A stretch of DNA of 64,000 bases. Origin: Palsa-1447 sp964414785. Lineage in GTDB: Bacteria; Verrucomicrobiota; Verrucomicrobiia; Opitutales; Opitutaceae. The position numbers and the translations under genes were made by a program. Shown one piece after another: positions 60,452-64,000 of this stretch. The stretch lies in the NCBI GenBank assembly GCA_964414785.1, contig CAYPXZ010000010.1, positions 1 through 64,000 of the forward strand. Direction: 5' to 3'. The notes beneath the pieces were generated by a model. It saw only the letters and a list, made by a program, of their open reading frames with translations, made no database searches and was not told the origin of the DNA. Position 1 is the first letter of the stretch. Each line of letters starts with the position of its first letter.

Positions 60452-62430
60452 CTCGCGGGATGAAGGCCGGACGGTTGAACCCCATGCGGCGATTGGGATA
60501 CCTCTGGGGGGCGGCACTCTTGCTGCCCGCCGTGCTGCTCGCGGCGTATTGGCCGGCCCTAACCGGCGGGTTCGTCTGGGACGACGACGCGCACGTGACG
60601 CGCCCCGAGCTGCAGACACTCCGCGGCTTGTGGAGGATCTGGAGCGAGCCCGGCGCGACCCAGCAGTACTACCCGGTCCTCCACAGCGCCTTCTGGCTCG
60701 AGCACCGCCTCTGGGGCGATTCCGCGCTCGGATACCACCTGGCCAATGTCGCGCTGCACCTTGCAGCCTGCGCCCTCCTTTATGCCGTCCTTAGGAGGCT
60801 CCTTGTACCCGGCGCCCTCCTTGCCACCGCGCTCTTCGCCCTGCACCCCGTGTGCGTCGAGTCGGTGGCCTGGATCTCGGAGCAGAAGAACACGCTTTCG
60901 ACCGTGTTCTACCTCGGGGCCGCTCTCGCGTATCTGGGCTATGATTCGCAGAGGCGGCCGCGCGCGTACGCCCTCGGGCTGGCGCTCTTCCTCCTGGCGC
61001 TCCTGAGCAAGAGCGTGACGGCGACCCTGCCGGCCTCGCTCCTCGTCGTGCTGTGGTTCAAGCGGGGGCGCCTCTCGCTGCGGGGGGACGTCGTTCCGCT
61101 CCTGCCGTGGCTCGGCCTGGGCTGCGCGTCCGGCGCCATGACGGCATGGGTCGAGCGCACGTTCGTCGGCGCTCAGGGCGCATCCTTCAGCATGGGGCTC
61201 GCGGAGCGCGTCCTTGTCGCGGGCCGGGCCTCATGGTTCTACCTGGGGAAGCTGGTCTGGCCGGCCCACCTCGCCTTCATCTATCCCCGGTGGACCCTGG
61301 ACGCGCATTCCGCTTGGCAGGTCCTCTTCCCGGCCTCCGCCGTCGCCGCGCTCGCAGTCCTTGTGGCCCTCCGCCGCCGTTCGCGGGCCCCGCTTGCGGC
61401 CGCGCTCCTCTACCTGGGTGCGCTCTTCCCGGCCCTCGGGTTCGTCGACGTGTACCCCTTCGTCTTCTCCTACGTGGCGGACCACTTCCAATACCTTGCG
61501 GCGGCGGCGATGCTCTCCTGCCTGGCGGCGGGTCTGGCCCTTGCTTCGGGGAGGCTGCCCAAGAACGCTCAGCGCCTCTCACGGGCCCTCGCGGTGTGCC
61601 TGCTGGCCGGCCTCGCGGTGCTTAGCTGGCGGCAATGCGGCCGGTACAGCGACGTGGAGACGTTCTACCGAAGCATCCTCAGGGATAACCCCGAGAGCTG
61701 GCTTGCGCACGACAACCTGGGAGTCGTGCTGGCGCACAAGGGCAGCACGCAGGAGGCGGTGGCCCATTACCGGGAGGCAATGAGGCTTAACCCGAGCTAT
61801 CCCGAGGCGTTCAACAATTACGGAAACATCCTGGCGTCAGGGGGCCACTTTGGGGAGGCCGAGGAGGCCTATGCAGGGGCGCTGCGGGCACGGCCCACGT
61901 TTGTCGCGGCCGAGTACAACTGGGGCTACGCCATGAATGACGCGGGCCGGTATTCGGAAGCCGAAACGCACTTCCGGAATGCGATTCGCCTCGATCCCAA
62001 GCTGGCCGAGGTCCACTACGGGCTCGCGAACGCCCTTGCCAACTCGGGGCGCCTGCCCGAGGCCGTGACGGAATACGGGCTGGCCGTGAGCATCAGGCCC
62101 GTCTTTGCCGAGGCGCATGCCAACCTAGGGCTGGCCCTTGCCGAACAGGGTCGATGGACCGAGGCCATCCCGGAGATTGCCGAGGCCATCCGGTCGCGCC
62201 CGGATTACCCGGAAGCTCATGCTTATTATGGATTTGCGCTTTCAGGGTCAGGTCGCCTGGCCGATGCTGCCGACGAATACAAGGAGGCCCTGCGCCTGAG
62301 CCCGGACAACCCCGACATCCACTACCAATTGGGTGTCGTGCTTGGAAAGCTGGGCCGCTTGGAGGAGGCAAATGCGCAATTTGCCGAGGCACGTCGACTG
62401 CAGGCGCCCCGATCCGGGCCTGGCCGATAG
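60448..62430 (+). CDS. TMTC-like multi-TM protein with C-terminal TPRs (third of three)
   Basis: Third paralogue, about 650 aa. FVWDDDAHVTRPEL keeps the acidic pair and HPVCVESVAWISEQKNTLS the signature. About ten spans precede seven TPR units (AHDNLGVVLAHKGSTQEAVAHY; AFNNYGNILASGG). TTG 60448 gives a TTGA overlap with the previous stop; ATG 60460 and 60484 are alternatives. An AGGAGG-like site precedes the next gene, 10 bp downstream, so dinB may be read from the same transcript. Confidence 0.82.
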   Translation: MTRGMKAGRLNPMRRLGYLWGAALLLPAVLLAAYWPALTGGFVWDDDAHVTRPELQTLRGLWRIWSEPGATQQYYPVLHSAFWLEHRLWGDSALGYHLANVALHLAACALLYAVLRRLLVPGALLATALFALHPVCVESVAWISEQKNTLSTVFYLGAALAYLGYDSQRRPRAYALGLALFLLALLSKSVTATLPASLLVVLWFKRGRLSLRGDVVPLLPWLGLGCASGAMTAWVERTFVGAQGASFSMGLAERVLVAGRASWFYLGKLVWPAHLAFIYPRWTLDAHSAWQVLFPASAVAALAVLVALRRRSRAPLAAALLYLGALFPALGFVDVYPFVFSYVADHFQYLAAAAMLSCLAAGLALASGRLPKNAQRLSRALAVCLLAGLAVLSWRQCGRYSDVETFYRSILRDNPESWLAHDNLGVVLAHKGSTQEAVAHYREAMRLNPSYPEAFNNYGNILASGGHFGEAEEAYAGALRARPTFVAAEYNWGYAMNDAGRYSEAETHFRNAIRLDPKLAEVHYGLANALANSGRLPEAVTEYGLAVSIRPVFAEAHANLGLALAEQGRWTEAIPEIAEAIRSRPDYPEAHAYYGFALSGSGRLADAADEYKEALRLSPDNPDIHYQLGVVLGKLGRLEEANAQFAEARRLQAPRSGPGR

Positions 62431-62440
62431 GAGGCGAGGG

Positions 62441-63622
62441 ATGGAGCGTCTCCCCACCATCGTGCACCTGGACGCCGACGCGTTCTTCGTGTCGTGCGAG
62501 CAGGCCCGCGACCCGTCCCTGGTCGGCAAGAAGTGCGCCGTCGGCGGGAGGGAAAGGGGTATCATTTCCTCGGCGAGCTACGAGGCCCGGGCCTGCGGGG
62601 TCTACACCCCGATGCCGTCGGCGCGCGCCCTAAGGGTGTGCCCGGACCTGATCCTCCTGCGTCACACGTCGGGCCTCTACAGCGACGTGTCCCGGCGCAT
62701 GTTCGACATCTGCGAAAGCGTGACGCCCGACGTGCAGCGCAACTCGATCGATGAGGGCTACCTCGACCTGGGGCCGTGCCGACTCGGCAGCAGGGAGGCG
62801 ATCGAAAGGGCGGTGCGGGAGCTGCAGCGCAGGATTTGGGACGAGCTGAGGATACCCGCTTCGATGGGAATGGCCGCTAACAAGCTCGTAGCCCAGATTG
62901 CGTCGAAGCTTCGAAAGCCGAGGGGGTTTGTGGTGGTGCCACCGGGTGAGGAAGCCGCATTCCTGGCGCCCCTCTCGGTCGGCCGGCTTCCCGGGATCGG
63001 GGCGAAGACCGAGGCGGCGCTCGCAAGAAAGGGAATCCGCGAGGTCCGGGACATCCTCTCGCGGGGCGAGGACGAACTCGCGTCGATCTTCGGCCAGGGC
63101 TGGCGCGCCGTCGCGGCCCAGGCGCGCGGCGAGGATGACAGCCCGGTCGATGTCGGGAGCGAGGACGCGAAGAGCTACTCGAAGCAGGAGACCTTCGGGT
63201 CCGACATGGCGGACTTCGCGGCGGTCGAGCGGGTCGCCAAGGGAATGATCGACGAGCTCCTGCCGAAGATACGGGCGGACGGGATCAAGGTGAGGACGAT
63301 CACGGTCAAGGTCCGCTATCCCGACTTCACGCACGAGTCGCATGGGCAGAGCCTGGAGGCCCCGACCGACATCGAGGCGCCATTCTATTCGCTTGTGGGT
63401 CCGCTGCTGCGCGCGGCGTGGGGCAAGCGCCGGCCTCTTCGCCTGGTGAGCGTGCGCCTTTCGGGAGTCGACGCGGGGCCCGTGCAGCTTGAGATGTTCG
63501 CGCAGGGCGACGAGAGGCGCAGGAAGCTGGCGGGCGTCCTCGATCGACTGAACCGCGGTGGGAAGGATCCGGTCGTCGTGCACGGGCACCAATTGGGCCA
63601 GACGCAAGGGCGTACCGAATGA
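62441..63622 (+). CDS. dinB: DNA polymerase IV (DinB)
   Basis: Y-family translesion polymerase, 393 aa. The catalytic IVHLDADAFFVSCEQ opens the protein and SIDEGYLDL holds the second acidic cluster (most homologues have SIDEAYLD). The palm is followed by RLPGIGAKTEAALARKGI (helix-hairpin-helix) and the little-finger domain. AGGAGGCGAGGG directly precedes ATG 62441. There is no clamp-binding motif that I can point to with confidence at the C-terminus. Confidence 0.94.
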   Translation: MERLPTIVHLDADAFFVSCEQARDPSLVGKKCAVGGRERGIISSASYEARACGVYTPMPSARALRVCPDLILLRHTSGLYSDVSRRMFDICESVTPDVQRNSIDEGYLDLGPCRLGSREAIERAVRELQRRIWDELRIPASMGMAANKLVAQIASKLRKPRGFVVVPPGEEAAFLAPLSVGRLPGIGAKTEAALARKGIREVRDILSRGEDELASIFGQGWRAVAAQARGEDDSPVDVGSEDAKSYSKQETFGSDMADFAAVERVAKGMIDELLPKIRADGIKVRTITVKVRYPDFTHESHGQSLEAPTDIEAPFYSLVGPLLRAAWGKRRPLRLVSVRLSGVDAGPVQLEMFAQGDERRRKLAGVLDRLNRGGKDPVVVHGHQLGQTQGRTE

Positions 63623-63953
63623 TTGGATACAACGCCCGCGGAAAGGCCTCCCGGGGTGGTGAGGAAGGGTCGGGAAGGGCCCCTGCGGCCCCCAGGGGGG
63701 CTAATGGGGGCATTCCGGGCCATAATCGCAGTCAAACCCAAAAAATCGGGAAAATTTAACAATTGGGACTCACAAACCTATTGACGGCAGAAAACCAAAG
63801 CTCAATAGGTTGTGGCTGTTCGGGCCGAAGACCACATCCTGTTGTGGTCAACAACGCGTAAATAAGTTCCAGCAACTTTTGGTCGCCTAGCCTTATTTCG
63901 CGTCGGAAATAGCCCCTGTTTACCCCGTATTCTCTCCTTTCTCGCCAGTTGCC
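63623..63953. other. Non-coding stretch with three tandem inverted repeats
   Basis: Its first half is GC-rich, including hairpin CCCCTG(63680-63685)/CAGGGG(63693-63698), a possible end for dinB without T tract. From 63720 it is AT-richer and carries three stem-loops in series: AACCTATTGA (63775-63784) with TCAATAGGTT (63802-63811); GACCACA (63830-63836) with TGTGGTC (63843-63849); CGCGTAAATAAG (63855-63866) with CTTATTTCGCG (63892-63902, one-base bulge). They precede a CDS start at 63954. I recognise no named riboswitch or RNA. Confidence 0.55.
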
Positions 63954-64000
63954 ATGCAAAAAATCTTCCAGGTAGGTACCAAGACGTTCGTCCTCGATCA
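63954..64000 (+). CDS. 5' end of an unidentified gene, continues past the window
   Basis: ATG 63954 opens a frame that stays open to the window end, 15 codons reading MQKIFQVGTKTFVLD. A CTCCTTTCTC pyrimidine tract, not a Shine-Dalgarno sequence, precedes it. The structured non-coding region upstream suggests a real gene start, but 15 residues are too few to assign a family. Confidence 0.45.
   Translation, partial: MQKIFQVGTKTFVLD

Noticed and set aside
63756..63959. A 67-codon minus-strand frame in the structured leader
   Set aside because: TTG start, no domain, and the sequence is explained better as inverted repeats; kept only as non-coding.

Overview
The window is high-GC, densely coded bacterial DNA. 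The best guess is a Gram-negative member of the Verrucomicrobiota, probably class Opitutae. This is inferred from protein style (a large Oar-like TonB receptor with an N-terminal carboxypeptidase-regulatory domain, membrane/TPR glycosyltransferase-like proteins, LpxA and other outer-membrane genes), not from a marker such as 16S. I saw no CRISPR array, insertion sequence, integrase or prophage.

Layout. (1) 1-15353, minus strand: the visible part of a flavin disulfide oxidoreductase, then a tightly overlapping surface-polysaccharide operon. It holds a polyprenyl-phosphate sugar-1-phosphate transferase, GT2 and GT4 glycosyltransferases, a WcaF-like acetyltransferase, a PIG-L deacetylase, a WaaL-like ligase/polymerase and a Wzy-like polymerase. 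(2) 15421-19221: a glutamine-dependent asparagine synthetase, a DJ-1/PfpI protein, the ybaB-recR pair and a tRNA-Gly(CCC). (3) 19225-22810, minus strand: methyltransferases and an unclassified GT-A-like protein. (4) 23099-32957, plus strand: a second glycan operon with a Wzm/Wzt-type ABC exporter, an FkbM methyltransferase, five further GT2/GT4 transferases and a GT11 fucosyltransferase. (5) 33363-40042: a compact seven-gene set in the order VirB2-VirB3-VirB4-lipoprotein-VirB5-VirB6-DUF2937, with no outer-membrane core, coupling protein or relaxase beside it. (6) 40110-47065: housekeeping genes aroB, a conserved unknown, lpxA, pdxA, an IscA/ErpA-type protein, infC, an N-acetylmuramoyl-alanine amidase and a YcaQ-like DNA glycosylase. 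(7) 47128-52950: a very large hybrid histidine kinase, a REC protein with a four-cysteine tail, and a convergent ECF sigma factor. (8) 53296-63622: an Oar-like TonB receptor, a strong hairpin terminator, three tandem overlapping multi-membrane-span/TPR paralogues and DNA polymerase IV. (9) 63623-64000: a non-coding stretch with three consecutive inverted repeats before a gene that runs off the window.

How the parts relate. Regions 1, 3 and 4 together could assemble, decorate and export one or more surface glycans. Wzy-like and ABC-exporter components are both present but no Wzx flippase is, so two pathways or a hybrid are possible. Region 5 is the most unusual block: it looks like the inner-membrane and pilus part of a type IV secretion system on its own. 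In region 8, the three tandem TMTC-like proteins are candidate GT-C protein glycosyltransferases next to a large outer-membrane receptor.
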